A model generated the notes under the pieces. That model ran no database searches, was not told the origin of the DNA, and worked only from the letters and a program-made list of their open reading frames with translations. A program made the translations under genes and the position numbers. Positions 50,589-59,705 of a stretch of DNA of 64,000 nt are shown piece by piece. The first letter of the stretch is position 1. Each line of letters begins with the position of its first letter. The stretch covers positions 214,238-278,237 of the forward strand of contig NZ_JACHXM010000003.1 of assembly GCF_014192055.1 (NCBI RefSeq). Reading direction: 5' to 3'. The DNA is from Halomonas organivorans. Lineage in GTDB: Bacteria > Pseudomonadota > Gammaproteobacteria > Pseudomonadales > Halomonadaceae.

Positions 50589-51218
50589 TCAGTGCGACAC
50601 CGACGGCAGTGACTTGAGGGTCAGGTAGCCGCCCGCCAGCCGGGTCGCGGTGGTGATCAGGCAGGCCGCCGCAAACACTGTTGCCAGCAGCGGAAAATAC
50701 CCCGGCCACAGGCAGAAGGCCACTAGCGCCACGACGGTCTCGGTGCCCTCGGTCAGGCCGTTCAGGTAGTAGAAGGCCTTGCGCGGGAAACGCGGCCGGT
50801 CGAGGGCGTGCCGGGCGGCCATGATCGCAAAGGCCAGAAACGAGGTCCCGGTACCGATGAAGGCGAACAGCAGCAGGCTCGCCGCCAGGGCGTTGGCGGC
50901 CGGATTCGCCAGGGCGAAGCCCAGCACCACGGCAGCATAGAAGACGAAGTCCAGGCCAATGTCGAGGAAGCCGCCGGCATCGCTGGCTCGACCGGTCAAT
51001 CGCGCCAGGGCACCGTCCAGGCCGTCGCCCAGACGATTGAGCAGGATCGCCACCAGCGCCGCGCCATAAGCCTCCATGGCCAGCAGCGGCAGCGCCAGCA
51101 GTCCGATCACGAAGGCCGTGATCGTCACCTGATCGGGTGACACGCCGACCTTTGCCAGCCCCCGAGCCATGACCCTCAGCGGCCGCTGGGTCAGCGGCAT
51201 GGTCCAGCGATCAAGCAT
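50589..51218 (-). CDS. CDP-alcohol phosphatidyltransferase family protein
   Basis: 209-residue integral membrane enzyme. The catalytic motif DGLDGALARLTGRASDAGG then FLDIGLD fits D-x2-DG-x2-AR-x8-G-x3-D-x3-D exactly, so it should join a CDP-diacylglycerol-type donor to an alcohol acceptor. It is not one of the housekeeping enzymes PgsA or PssA by sequence look; the acceptor is unknown. The start ATG overlaps the stop of the VTT-flavoprotein gene by 8 nt, so the two are co-translated. Confidence 0.9.
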   Translation of the reverse strand: MLDRWTMPLTQRPLRVMARGLAKVGVSPDQVTITAFVIGLLALPLLAMEAYGAALVAILLNRLGDGLDGALARLTGRASDAGGFLDIGLDFVFYAAVVLGFALANPAANALAASLLLFAFIGTGTSFLAFAIMAARHALDRPRFPRKAFYYLNGLTEGTETVVALVAFCLWPGYFPLLATVFAAACLITTATRLAGGYLTLKSLPSVSH

Positions 51219-53400
51219 CCGGTTTCCCCTTCCCCCTTCGCGTCGTGTCCTCGCCGCGGCGCCAGGCGAAGTAGCGGGCCAGCCAGCCCAGCACTCGCGC
51301 CGGCTTGTGAGCGTTTTTCCACACCCCGGCGGTGGCCTTCACCGCCTCGCTGCGGGTCGGATAGGGATGCACGGTGCCAAGCAGCTTGTTCAGGCCGATG
51401 CCGTGGGTCATGGCCAGGGTGAACTCGGCAAGCATCTCGCCCGCCCCCGCTCCAACCAGCGTCGCGCCCAGCAGGCGGTCCTTGCCGGGCACGGTGAGCA
51501 CCTTGACGAAACCGTCCCGCTGGCCGTCGGCGATGGCCCGGTCCAGCTCGGAGAGCGCATAGCGGGTGACCTCGAAGGCGACACCCTGCGCCCGTGCCTC
51601 TTGCTCGTTGAGGCCGACCCGTGCCACTTCCGGGTCGGTGAAGGTCACCGCGGGCAGGGCACGATAGCCGACCCGGAAGCGCCTGACCTCGCCGAACAGG
51701 GCGTTGACCGTGGCGTGCCAGGCCTGATGGGCGCCGGCGTGGGTCAGTTGGAATGGCCCCGCCACGTCGCCGCAGGCCCAGACGTTGGGCAAGACGGAGC
51801 GCAGCGTCTCGTCGACCGCCAGGGTCCCGTCAGGGCGGGTCTCGACGCCCAGCGCCTCAAGCCCCATGCCTTCGACGTTGGCGCGCCGGCCAACCGCCAC
51901 CAGCAGCCGATCGAAGGGCAGGACCTCGGTGCCCTCCCCTGTCTCGATCTCCAAGCCGTGTCCGCCCTCCTCCCGCGCCACTGCTCGCAGCGCCTTCGCA
52001 TTCAGGCGCACCGCGATGCCCTCCTCCGACAGTCGCGCCTCGACCTCGGCGGCCGCGTCGTCGTCCTCGCGGGGCAGCAGCTGGGCGCCCATCTCCACCA
52101 GGGTCACGCGGCTGCCCAGCCGCGCGAAGCTCTGCCCCAGCTCACAGCCGATGGGGCCGCCGCCCAGCACCAGCAGCCGGTCGGGCAGTGTCTCGAGCTG
52201 CCACAGCGTGTCGGAAGTCAGCACCTCGACCGATTCAAGCCCCGGCAGTGGCGGCACCCAGGGCGAGGCGCCGCTGGCGATGATCACGTGCCGGGTCGTC
52301 AGTACCCGCTCGCCGTTCTCCTCGCGTACACGCACGTGCCAAGGGTCCGCCAACCACGCCTCGCCTCCGACGACCTCGACGCCGAGGCCCTCGTAGCGCT
52401 CGCGGCTGTCGTGGGGCTCGATCTCTTGGATCGCCCGATGCACATGCGCCATGACGGCGGAGAAATCGACCCGCGGCGCGCCGACCTCGACGCCGTAACG
52501 CGGCGCACGGCGTATCTCGGCGACGCTGCGCGCCGCACGGATCAGTGCCTTGGAGGGCACGCAGCCGGTATTCAGGCAGTCACCGCCCAGCCGGTCGCGC
52601 TCCACCAACGCCACCCGGGCATTGACCGCGGCAGCGATATAGCTGGCCACCAGCCCCGCCGAACCGCCGCCGATCACCACGACATCGTGATCGAAGCGGG
52701 CCGGCCGCGCGAAGCGCCGGGCCAGCCGGCGTCGCTTGGCCACGCTCACCAGCGCCCGAGCCAGCCAGGGAAAGAGCCCGACCAGCACGAAGGAGCCGAT
52801 CAGCCCCGGCGACAGGATGCCGGCCAGCGAATCGAGATCGCCCAGTTCGCGTCCGGCGTTCACGTACACCGCCGTGCCGGGCAGCATCCCCAGCTGGCTG
52901 ACCCAGTAGAAGGTGCGCAGCGGCATGCGGGTCAGGCCCATCACCAGATTGATCACGAAGAAGGGGAACAGCGGGATCAGCCGCAGGGTAAAGAGATAGA
53001 AGGTTCCCTCGCGCCGAATCCCGGCGTTGATGCGCTCGAGCGGGCCGGCAAAGCGCCGCTCCAGGGGCCCTTGCAGCAGGGTACGGGCGATCAGCGCGGC
53101 CAGGGTCGCGCCAAGGCTGCTGGCAAACGAGATCAGCAGCAATCCCCAGCCGAAGCCGAACAGGGCCCCGCCGAGCAGCGTCAGCAGGGCGGCCCCCGGC
53201 AGCGACAACGCCGCCATGGCCACGTAGAGCGCGAAGAAGCCACCGGCCACCGTCAGCGGTTCCTCGGCCAGCCAGGCCTGGAAGCGGGCCTGTTCACCCT
53301 TGAGGTTGTCTAGGGTCAGCGCCTGGTCGGCGCCGGAGAGAAAGAAGGCGGCGAAAACGAAGGCGATGAGGCACAGCAGCAGCAAGCGTCGCTTGGTCAA
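51211..53400 (-). CDS. VTT (TVP38/TMEM64) domain fused to a FAD/NAD disulfide oxidoreductase
   Basis: 729 residues in two parts. Residues 1-225 are a VTT/DedA-type membrane domain (LLGGALFGFGWGLLLISFASSLGATLAALIAR; RLIPLFPFFVINLVMGLTRM). Residues about 235-700 are a mercuric-reductase/lipoamide-dehydrogenase-like flavoprotein: GGGSAGLVAS, redox-active CLNTGCVPSK near 274-283, second nucleotide motif VLGGGPIGCE, C-terminal HPYPTRSEA with the interface His. It lacks the C-terminal Cys pair of MerA. TTG 53400 follows AGGAGGGATCGAG; the upstream frame has no likeness. Translationally coupled to the CDP-alcohol transferase. VTT proteins act in lipid flipping in other systems, so a membrane-lipid role is likely (inference). 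Confidence 0.88.
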   Translation of the reverse strand: MTKRRLLLLCLIAFVFAAFFLSGADQALTLDNLKGEQARFQAWLAEEPLTVAGGFFALYVAMAALSLPGAALLTLLGGALFGFGWGLLLISFASSLGATLAALIARTLLQGPLERRFAGPLERINAGIRREGTFYLFTLRLIPLFPFFVINLVMGLTRMPLRTFYWVSQLGMLPGTAVYVNAGRELGDLDSLAGILSPGLIGSFVLVGLFPWLARALVSVAKRRRLARRFARPARFDHDVVVIGGGSAGLVASYIAAAVNARVALVERDRLGGDCLNTGCVPSKALIRAARSVAEIRRAPRYGVEVGAPRVDFSAVMAHVHRAIQEIEPHDSRERYEGLGVEVVGGEAWLADPWHVRVREENGERVLTTRHVIIASGASPWVPPLPGLESVEVLTSDTLWQLETLPDRLLVLGGGPIGCELGQSFARLGSRVTLVEMGAQLLPREDDDAAAEVEARLSEEGIAVRLNAKALRAVAREEGGHGLEIETGEGTEVLPFDRLLVAVGRRANVEGMGLEALGVETRPDGTLAVDETLRSVLPNVWACGDVAGPFQLTHAGAHQAWHATVNALFGEVRRFRVGYRALPAVTFTDPEVARVGLNEQEARAQGVAFEVTRYALSELDRAIADGQRDGFVKVLTVPGKDRLLGATLVGAGAGEMLAEFTLAMTHGIGLNKLLGTVHPYPTRSEAVKATAGVWKNAHKPARVLGWLARYFAWRRGEDTTRRGKGKPDA

Positions 53401-53546
53401 CTCGATCCCTCCTGTGGCTTGGCGGACGCCCCTTCGGACGGGGACGCGGCGGTGTCCTGACAAACAGAATTTGCACAAGGCTTGTACGGAACCGCTATGC
53501 TGTTGAGGTAATCGAATCTAGCATCTCCCTTGCTCAGGAGCGACCC

Positions 53547-54161
53547 ATGTTCGACACCGTTACCCGCCCATGCCTCTGGCCCCTGCTCGTCGCCGGCCTC
53601 GCCGCGCCCGTCGCGGCTGCGACGACCGAGAGCGCCGTCTTCGGCGGCGGCTGCTTCTGGTGCATGGAGCAGGCCTACGATCGAGTCGAGGGCGTCGTGG
53701 ACACGACCTCGGGGTTCTCCGGCGGCCAAGTGAAGAACCCCAGCTACGATCAGGTCTCGTCCGGCGGCACGGGCCACATCGAGGTGGTGAAGGTGGACTA
53801 CGATCCGGCCGTGGTCGACTATCGCACGCTACTCTACGTCTACTGGCGCAATATCGACCCCTTCGCCGTGGATCGCCAGTTCTGCGATCGCGGTGCCACC
53901 TACCAGAGCGTCATCTTCGCCATGAACAGCGAACAGCGCGCCATGGCCGAAGCCAGCCGCGACGCCGTGGCAGAGCGTTTTGGCCGCGAGATCGGCACCG
54001 AGATCCGTGACTTCGAGGCCTTTTATCCCGCCGAGGACTACCACCAGGACTTCTACGAGAAGAATCCCGTGCGCTACCATTTCTACAAGTCGGCCTGCGG
54101 GCGCTCCGACCGCTTGAAGGAGGTCTGGGGCGACGAGGCCGAGGCACACGGCATGCCCTGA
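53547..54161 (+). CDS. msrA: Exported peptide-methionine (S)-S-oxide reductase MsrA
   Basis: 204 residues: signal peptide (about 1-25, LWPLLVAGLAAPVAAA) then the MsrA domain with catalytic C36 in GGGCFWCMEQAYD. C39 and the C-terminal SACGRSDR cysteine can serve as resolving residues. A secreted MsrA needs a periplasmic reductant; none is in the window. Start ATG follows CAGGAGCGACCC. Divergent from the VTT-flavoprotein, which could in principle supply reducing power (speculative). Its last 79 bp overlap the convergent MFS gene. Confidence 0.93.
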   Translation: MFDTVTRPCLWPLLVAGLAAPVAAATTESAVFGGGCFWCMEQAYDRVEGVVDTTSGFSGGQVKNPSYDQVSSGGTGHIEVVKVDYDPAVVDYRTLLYVYWRNIDPFAVDRQFCDRGATYQSVIFAMNSEQRAMAEASRDAVAERFGREIGTEIRDFEAFYPAEDYHQDFYEKNPVRYHFYKSACGRSDRLKEVWGDEAEAHGMP

Positions 54162-55360
54162 ACCTCGGCATCGACGCCGGCCTGGCGGCGCTCGCCAAGG
54201 CGCAGTCGCCAGGCCAGCGTCAGGGTGACGACCAGCACCAGGCCACCGCCCGACAGGGCACCCGACCATCCCGCCGCACGCCAGAATGGCTCGAGCCAAA
54301 GCCCGCCGAGGCTCGCACCGAGATAGTAGAACACCAGGTACAGCGCCGAAGCGCTGCCCCGCGCCTGGCGGGCCTGGCGCCCCACCCAGCCCGAGGCCAT
54401 GGAGTGGGCCAGGAAGAATCCGAAGGCCGCCAGGGTGAGGCCAACCAGAATGATCGGCAGCGTGGCCGCGAGCGTCAGGGACATGCCGGCCGCCAGCAGC
54501 AGCGTCCCCAGCGCCATGCAGGTCGGCGGCGAGACGCGCCGTGCCAGCCGGCCGGACAGCGAGGAACCCAGCGTGCCGCCCAGGTAGGTCAAGAACAGCA
54601 GCCCCAGCCAGCGCGCATCCAGCGAGAAGGGCTCCGCCGCCAGTCGAAAGGTCAAATAGCTGTACAGGTTGATGAACACCAGGAAATTGAGCCCGCCCAG
54701 CAGGTAAGCGCTACGCAGCGCAGGCTGGCGCAGGTGACCGAGGAGATCCGAAAACGCCTCGCCGAGGCGGAAGCGGCGCGGCGTGAAGCCCCTTGCCGAC
54801 GGCAGCAGCCACCAGAACAGCCCCACCCCCGCCAGCGTCAGGCCCCCGACCGACAGGAAACTCGCCGAGATCCCGCCTGCCTCGGCGGCCCAGCCGCCGA
54901 TCACTCGCCCGGCAATACCGCCCAGCGTGTTGGCGGCGATGTAGACCCCGACGGCCGGCAGCATCGCCGAGCGCTCGAACTCATCGCCCATCCAGGCGAT
55001 GGCCACCGCCGGCAGGCCCCCCAGCACGAAGCCCTGCAGCACACGCACCGCCAGCAACACCTCGAAATTGGGCGCCCAGGCCAGGACCAACGACAGGACG
55101 CCGGCCGCCAGCAGGGTCACACGCATGATCCCGCCACGGCCGATGGCATCCGACAGCGGCCCGAAGACCAGCAGCGCCGCCGCCAGCGACAATGTGGCAA
55201 GCGACATGGCCAGGTTCGCCGCCAGCGTCGAAACACCATGGGCCTGGTGCAACTCAGGCAGTAGCGGCTGCACCACGTACAGATTGAGGAACACGAGGAA
55301 GGACCCCAGGCACAAGGCCAGGGTGGCGCGCCACCAGGCGCGACTGTGGGCATCAATCAT
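54083..55360 (-). CDS. MFS transporter, YnfM-like
   Basis: 425 residues with 12 helices and an LSDAIGRGGIMRVTLL signature. Divergent from a LysR regulator, the same arrangement as E. coli ynfM/ynfL. ATG 55360 follows GGAGGTGCCC. The soluble C-terminal tail (about 26 residues, GMPCASASSPQTSFKRSERPQADL) is encoded opposite the end of msrA, suggesting stop-codon loss and extension into the neighbour. Substrate unknown. Confidence 0.88.
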   Translation of the reverse strand: MIDAHSRAWWRATLALCLGSFLVFLNLYVVQPLLPELHQAHGVSTLAANLAMSLATLSLAAALLVFGPLSDAIGRGGIMRVTLLAAGVLSLVLAWAPNFEVLLAVRVLQGFVLGGLPAVAIAWMGDEFERSAMLPAVGVYIAANTLGGIAGRVIGGWAAEAGGISASFLSVGGLTLAGVGLFWWLLPSARGFTPRRFRLGEAFSDLLGHLRQPALRSAYLLGGLNFLVFINLYSYLTFRLAAEPFSLDARWLGLLFLTYLGGTLGSSLSGRLARRVSPPTCMALGTLLLAAGMSLTLAATLPIILVGLTLAAFGFFLAHSMASGWVGRQARQARGSASALYLVFYYLGASLGGLWLEPFWRAAGWSGALSGGGLVLVVTLTLAWRLRLGERRQAGVDAEVQGMPCASASSPQTSFKRSERPQADL

Positions 55361-55373
55361 GGGCACCTCCGAT

Positions 55374-55424
55374 TTGGTGGTCCATGATCAGGGGTTCATA
55401 ATGATAAGCCAAACAGAAGATCAT
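55374..55424. promoter_or_regulatory. LysR/MFS divergent promoter-operator region
   Basis: Plus-strand promoter for the regulator: TTGGTG (55374-55379), 17 nt, CATAAT (55397-55402). ATGAT (55401-55405) and ATCAT (55420-55424) form an inverted repeat; TGATCA lies at 55385-55390. Likely LysR binding sites for autoregulation and control of the MFS gene. Confidence 0.5.
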
Positions 55425-55447
55425 GATGGCAACCATCGGATAATCTT

Positions 55448-56326
55448 ATGGCTCTACCTTTCGATCTGCGTAGCCTCAGCGTCTTCCTGGCCGTGGTGGA
55501 TCACGGCGGCTTCAGCGCCGCCGCTCGCTCACTGCATCTGGCCCAATCGGCGGTCAGCCAGACCATCGCCAACCTGGAGCATCGCCTGGATCTCGCGCTT
55601 TTCCACCGCCACGAGCGACGCATTGCCCTGACCGCCGAGGGCGAGGCGCTGGTCGGCCACGCGCGCGACCTGCTGGCCCGCGCCGACGCCGCCCACCTGG
55701 CAATGCGTGAACTCAACGAGCTGGTCAAGGGCGAGCTGCGCATCGGCATTCCCTCGATGCTCGGTTCCTACTATTTCCCGCCGCTGCTGATGGGCTTCAA
55801 GGCGCGCCATCCGGGGATCCGCCTGACCGTGGTGGAAGCCGGCGCCCGGCGTCTGCAGGGCCTGATCGCCGACGGCGAGCTCGATCTGGGGGTCGTGATC
55901 GACGACGGCGCCAGCCGCCACCTGACGCGCCAACCGCTGGCCCGCGAGGAAATGGTGGTTTGCGTGCCCCGCGACCACCCCCTCGCCGGCCGTTCGGGCA
56001 TCACGCCCGAAGCCTTCTTCGCCGAACCCCTGGTGGTCTTCCAGGACGGTTACTTCCATCGCGAGTTCATCGACGCCCTGGCTCGCGAGACCGGCGCCGA
56101 TGCCCAGGTGGCCTTCGAGTCGAACCTGATTCCCCTGACCAAGGCCATCGTCCGCCAGGGCTTCGGCATCACCACCTTCCTGCGCCGGGTCGTCGAGGAA
56201 CCCGAGCTCGCGGCAGTATCCTTCGACCCGCCAGCCTGGCTGTCACTGTCGCTGGCCTGGAAGGAAAGCGCCTACCTGTCACGGGCCGAACGCGCCTTCG
56301 TCGACTTCGCCCTGGCCCACCGCTGA
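55448..56326 (+). CDS. LysR family transcriptional regulator
   Basis: 292 residues. N-terminal winged helix (LRSLSVFLAVVDHGGFSAAARSLHLAQSAVSQTIANLE) and a periplasmic-binding-protein-like effector domain (about 90-292). Divergent from the YnfM-like transporter, its probable target. Effector unknown. Confidence 0.92.
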   Translation: MALPFDLRSLSVFLAVVDHGGFSAAARSLHLAQSAVSQTIANLEHRLDLALFHRHERRIALTAEGEALVGHARDLLARADAAHLAMRELNELVKGELRIGIPSMLGSYYFPPLLMGFKARHPGIRLTVVEAGARRLQGLIADGELDLGVVIDDGASRHLTRQPLAREEMVVCVPRDHPLAGRSGITPEAFFAEPLVVFQDGYFHREFIDALARETGADAQVAFESNLIPLTKAIVRQGFGITTFLRRVVEEPELAAVSFDPPAWLSLSLAWKESAYLSRAERAFVDFALAHR

Positions 56327-56347
56327 CACGCGGCGGGCCGGGACACC

Positions 56348-56968
56348 TCAGCCTTCGCCGCGGACGAACGGACGATCCTCGATGCGCTGCACCATGTGCA
56401 CGACATCCAGAGGACGGCGGGCCTGCCAGTAGTGGCGGCGCCAATAGCGGTTGTCCAGGGAAGAGAGCTTGACGCCGCGCGACGTCGAGGCATGCAGGAA
56501 GCGCCCCTGCCCCACATAGATGCCCACGTGGCGGTAATAGCCCGGCGGCCGGAAGAACACCAGGTCGCCGGGACGCAGGGCATCGCGGCTCACCGCCTCG
56601 CCTTCGCGGACCTGCTGGGAGGTCGTGCGCGGCAGGGAAAGCCCGAAGGCCTCGGAGAACACCCGCTGGACCAGGGCCGAGCAGTCGATGCCGCGGCGCG
56701 TGGTACCACCCAGCCGGTAAGGGGTGCCAAGCCAGCGCTGATGCTCGGAGAGCAAGGCCTGCCTCACCTGGGCCGGTGGCGGTTGACGCAGGCCGCGCAG
56801 CGCCAGGACGGGATTGTCGACGGGTGACATCCGCGGCCCGCCGGGCAGCCCCGGCAGGTCACGGGCGAAGTAATCGTCCACCGGGGCCTGGTGCCCACCC
56901 GAGGCGGCGCAGCCGCTCAACAGCAGCAGCGCCAGCCCACCGAGCGCAAGACGACTCCACTTCGACAT
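56348..56968 (-). CDS. NlpC/P60 family lipoprotein (cell-wall endopeptidase, Spr/MepS-like)
   Basis: 206 residues. Signal peptide with lipobox LLSGC (C20 lipidated); papain-like NlpC/P60 domain from about 70 with catalytic C96 (GIDCSALV), H147 (YRHVGIYVG) and H159 (FLHAST). Expected to cut peptide cross-links of peptidoglycan from the outer-membrane side. ATG 56968 follows GAGGAGACAGGG. Lies 75 nt downstream of the DUF1266-like gene on the same strand. Confidence 0.92.
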   Translation of the reverse strand: MSKWSRLALGGLALLLLSGCAASGGHQAPVDDYFARDLPGLPGGPRMSPVDNPVLALRGLRQPPPAQVRQALLSEHQRWLGTPYRLGGTTRRGIDCSALVQRVFSEAFGLSLPRTTSQQVREGEAVSRDALRPGDLVFFRPPGYYRHVGIYVGQGRFLHASTSRGVKLSSLDNRYWRRHYWQARRPLDVVHMVQRIEDRPFVRGEG

Positions 56969-57043
56969 CCCTGTCTCCTCATCTATCTCTTTCTCGTAGC
57001 GATGACCCGCGCCGCCCCGAGCCATCATAACCAGCGACGCGGC

Positions 57044-59506
57044 TCAATGCAGCTGTCGGCCGTCTCCGGGCAGGGTATCGACGTGCATCGGCGCCCAGTG
57101 CCGAGGCCGCGCCCCGGGGAAATCCAGGCTCGCCCAGGGACCGGCCAGGGGCGGCGCCGCGGACAGCCAGCTCACCAGCGCCTGGCGGAAACCGCTCAGG
57201 AAAGCCTCGCGCTCCGGCGTCTCCCCCATGAAGAAGGAGAAGCCGGCGTAGAGCCCACGAGCGTACTCTTCCCAGCCGCCATAGTGGCGAGCGGCCAGGG
57301 CATGCGCACGCTCGAGGCACTTGAGGAAGGCTCCCTCGTCGAACCACCCCAGCTGGCGTCCGGCGATCGCCAGGTCCACCGCCTGGGCCAGGTCCCAGGC
57401 CGTCAGGTCGAGGTCGTTGCAGTCATCCTCGTCGTCGCGCACGCGCTGCAGGCGCAGCAGGTGGTTGCGCTCTTCCTCGCCGCAGTCGTCGGATTCCAGG
57501 GTGGCGATCTCCGAGGTCAAGCGCGCAGGATTGAGGGTATAGGGCGCGTAGTTGATCTGGTATTCCTGACGATCCCCGGCCTCCAGCAGGTAGTCCACGA
57601 AATCGGCAAGCTCACCGGCACCGTGCAGGCCATAGTGGCCATCGACCCACTCGCGGATCGAGCCGCACTCCCGCTCGCTCTCGGGCTGGGGCAAGCTCCA
57701 GGCCGCGCTGTTGAGCGGCCCCACCAGCGCCATGGCGGTGAAGTGGGACAGGCTCGGCCGCGGCCCGGGTTCCTGCCACTCGCCGCCCCGCCAGTCCAGC
57801 CAGTGAAAGAGGCTTCCCGGATCGTCAAGGTGCCAGCGGATCTCGGCAACCAGCGACGGCTGGTCGGGCTCGGGCAGCAGCGTCTCCCACTGAGCCCAGG
57901 CCGACAGCAGCCGGCGCGGACTGGCGTAGAAACGGCACAGCGAGTCGTGCAGGGCCGTCGCCAGCTCGGCCAGTCGCTGCGCATCGAAGAGCTCGCTGTC
58001 CATGGCCATCTGCAGGTGGAAGGCGTACTTCTCGGCCATGTGGATGGTCGCAGCATGGCGGCTGGCCTGGCCCAGGGCATCGCGGCCGGCCACATCGGCG
58101 CGGGCTGGGTGACCGAACGGTGTCTGGGCCGGCGGCAGGGCCCCGTGGGCGGCATCCGCCGCCAGCTGATTGAGGTGATGGGCCTGCGCCGGCAGCCAGT
58201 AGCGGGCCAGGGCTTCGGCCCCTTCGTCGGCGTGCAGGTCGAGGGTCTCGGCCAGGTAGGTTCGGGCGTCCTGGCGACGCGCCTCCGGCAGCGCCGGCGC
58301 CAGGCCCTGGCGCAGCGCCAGCTCGGGCTCGCGCACCGCGGCCAGGGCCAGCACCCAGTGGCGGGGATCACGCCGCCAGTCACGCATGGCCTGGCGCGAA
58401 GCCTCCAGCAGCTCGTCGTCGAGCAGCCCCTGGAGCGGCGTGCGCCAGGGGCTGACCGGCGACAACAGCAGCAACGACCAGTCGACATCGAAGGCCGGGC
58501 GCAGGTCGCGGGCCTCGAACAGACTGCGACCGCGCTGATAGGCGCGGGCCAGCGCCACCCAGTCGCTGTAGCGATGCAGGACCAGATCGGCGCCGTGGAG
58601 CGCAAAGTGCTGCGCCTCCGTCTCGCTCAACCAGCCCATGCAGGCGCCTGCCCAGGCCAGGTCGATCAGCCGCAGCCAGTCCCAGGCGGCCCACTCCAGG
58701 GGTTCGCCGCCTTCCACGAAGTCGCACAGCACCCGGCCGCCGGGCTGATCGCGGGGCGGCAGCGCCTCCCACCAGGCACGGCGTTCCTCGGGCGCTGCCG
58801 CCAGCAGCCGGCTGGCATCCAGGTCCCAGGCCTGTCGATCTCCCTGGGCGCCCAGCCACAGCAATACCCGGATCAGTTCATCCCGCCCCTGAACCTGCCA
58901 GGCCTCGGCCAGCCATTCCTCCAGCCCCTGCCAGTCGAGCGGCGCGGGAGCGACTTCAAGAATCGGACTGAACGCCGCGCGCAGCCGCCAGACCCGCTCG
59001 ATGGCGCCCTCCGGCCACAGCGCGGTCTGCCTGCGGTGCCCGGCCAGCCACTCACGCAGCATATCCCAGGTGACGCCCTCGCCCTGATGCTCGAGAGCGG
59101 CCAGGGCCTCGCAGGCCTCGCTGAAGCCATCGTCGCCCCGCACCCAGCCATCGGCGCTGCGTGCCCGGCACAGCGCGCTCAACCAACGATCCAGGGTGTC
59201 GTGATGCGCCCCGATCTCCTCGGCGATCCGCTGGGCCCATCCCCTGGCGCGGGCCGTATCGAGCCAGCCGGCGGCCCCGCCCAGGGCGGCGAGCTCCAGG
59301 GCCGCCAGCAGCCGCGCCGGATCGGTCCCGCCGCCGGCCCCAAGGGCTTCCAGCAGGCGCCAGCCCAGCTCACCGCGGTCGACGACCCCCAGACTCTCCA
59401 GGCGAGCGGTCGCCACCTCGGCCTCCAGCGTCAAGGGATCGGGAGCGAAGGCCCAGTCACACAGCACCAACTGCTGGGCCCACCAGGCATTAAGGGGATC
59501 GACCAA
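57044..59506 (-). CDS. Large protein with at least two DUF1266-like modules, function unknown
   Basis: 820 residues, Trp- and Ala/Leu-rich, soluble, no signal peptide. The segment WDLAQAVDLAIAGRQLGWFDE...HYGGWEEYARGLYAGFSFF (about 702-755) fits the DUF1266 pattern (WD-x-R/Q-a-x-L-a-x-x-G-x-x-G-W-x-E ... Y-s-S-W-e-e-y). A second copy, WDWLRLIDLAWAGACMGWLSE...HRYSDWVALARAYQRGRSLF, lies near 273-335. The first 170 residues hold a weaker third unit. DUF1266 proteins in enterics (YbeR, YbeU) are much shorter. Probable co-transcription with the NlpC/P60 gene. ATG/GTG choice at 59506 (MVDPLNAWW) follows GAGGTGAGCC. Confidence 0.75.
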   Translation of the reverse strand: MVDPLNAWWAQQLVLCDWAFAPDPLTLEAEVATARLESLGVVDRGELGWRLLEALGAGGGTDPARLLAALELAALGGAAGWLDTARARGWAQRIAEEIGAHHDTLDRWLSALCRARSADGWVRGDDGFSEACEALAALEHQGEGVTWDMLREWLAGHRRQTALWPEGAIERVWRLRAAFSPILEVAPAPLDWQGLEEWLAEAWQVQGRDELIRVLLWLGAQGDRQAWDLDASRLLAAAPEERRAWWEALPPRDQPGGRVLCDFVEGGEPLEWAAWDWLRLIDLAWAGACMGWLSETEAQHFALHGADLVLHRYSDWVALARAYQRGRSLFEARDLRPAFDVDWSLLLLSPVSPWRTPLQGLLDDELLEASRQAMRDWRRDPRHWVLALAAVREPELALRQGLAPALPEARRQDARTYLAETLDLHADEGAEALARYWLPAQAHHLNQLAADAAHGALPPAQTPFGHPARADVAGRDALGQASRHAATIHMAEKYAFHLQMAMDSELFDAQRLAELATALHDSLCRFYASPRRLLSAWAQWETLLPEPDQPSLVAEIRWHLDDPGSLFHWLDWRGGEWQEPGPRPSLSHFTAMALVGPLNSAAWSLPQPESERECGSIREWVDGHYGLHGAGELADFVDYLLEAGDRQEYQINYAPYTLNPARLTSEIATLESDDCGEEERNHLLRLQRVRDDEDDCNDLDLTAWDLAQAVDLAIAGRQLGWFDEGAFLKCLERAHALAARHYGGWEEYARGLYAGFSFFMGETPEREAFLSGFRQALVSWLSAAPPLAGPWASLDFPGARPRHWAPMHVDTLPGDGRQLH

Positions 59507-59630
59507 GGCTCACCTCGCCATGCATGCAACGGTTCGTCGCGACGTCGAGCGTCGCAGGGAATTTCGGCGACATAGTGTAACGGAAAGCACCGTCCACGCC
59601 GATGCTCCGAATCAACCCGATACGAAAGTC

Positions 59631-59671
59631 TTCACCGGGGCTTGGCGGAGTGTTTTAAATAATGCACACTC
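59631..59671 (+). promoter_or_regulatory. gabD promoter region with inverted-repeat operator
   Basis: GAGTGT (59648-59653) and ACACTC (59666-59671) are perfect arms around the AT-rich TTTAAATAATGC, which would contain the -10; TTCACC (59631-59636) could be the -35. An operator across the -10 suggests repression. Confidence 0.5.
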
Positions 59672-59705
59672 GTCAATCATGATGATCACTTGAGCGAGAG
59701 ACCCC

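Noticed and set aside
51211..53400. Mercuric reductase assignment
   Set aside because: CLNTGCVPSK is shared by the whole disulfide-reductase superfamily; the MerA C-terminal Cys pair and HMA domain are missing and no mer genes are near.
56891..59575. 894-codon open frame opposite the DUF1266-like gene
   Set aside because: Weighed as an alternative to the minus-strand gene; the minus frame has a ribosome site, DUF1266-like units and balanced composition, the plus frame is Gln/Gly/Pro-rich shadow.
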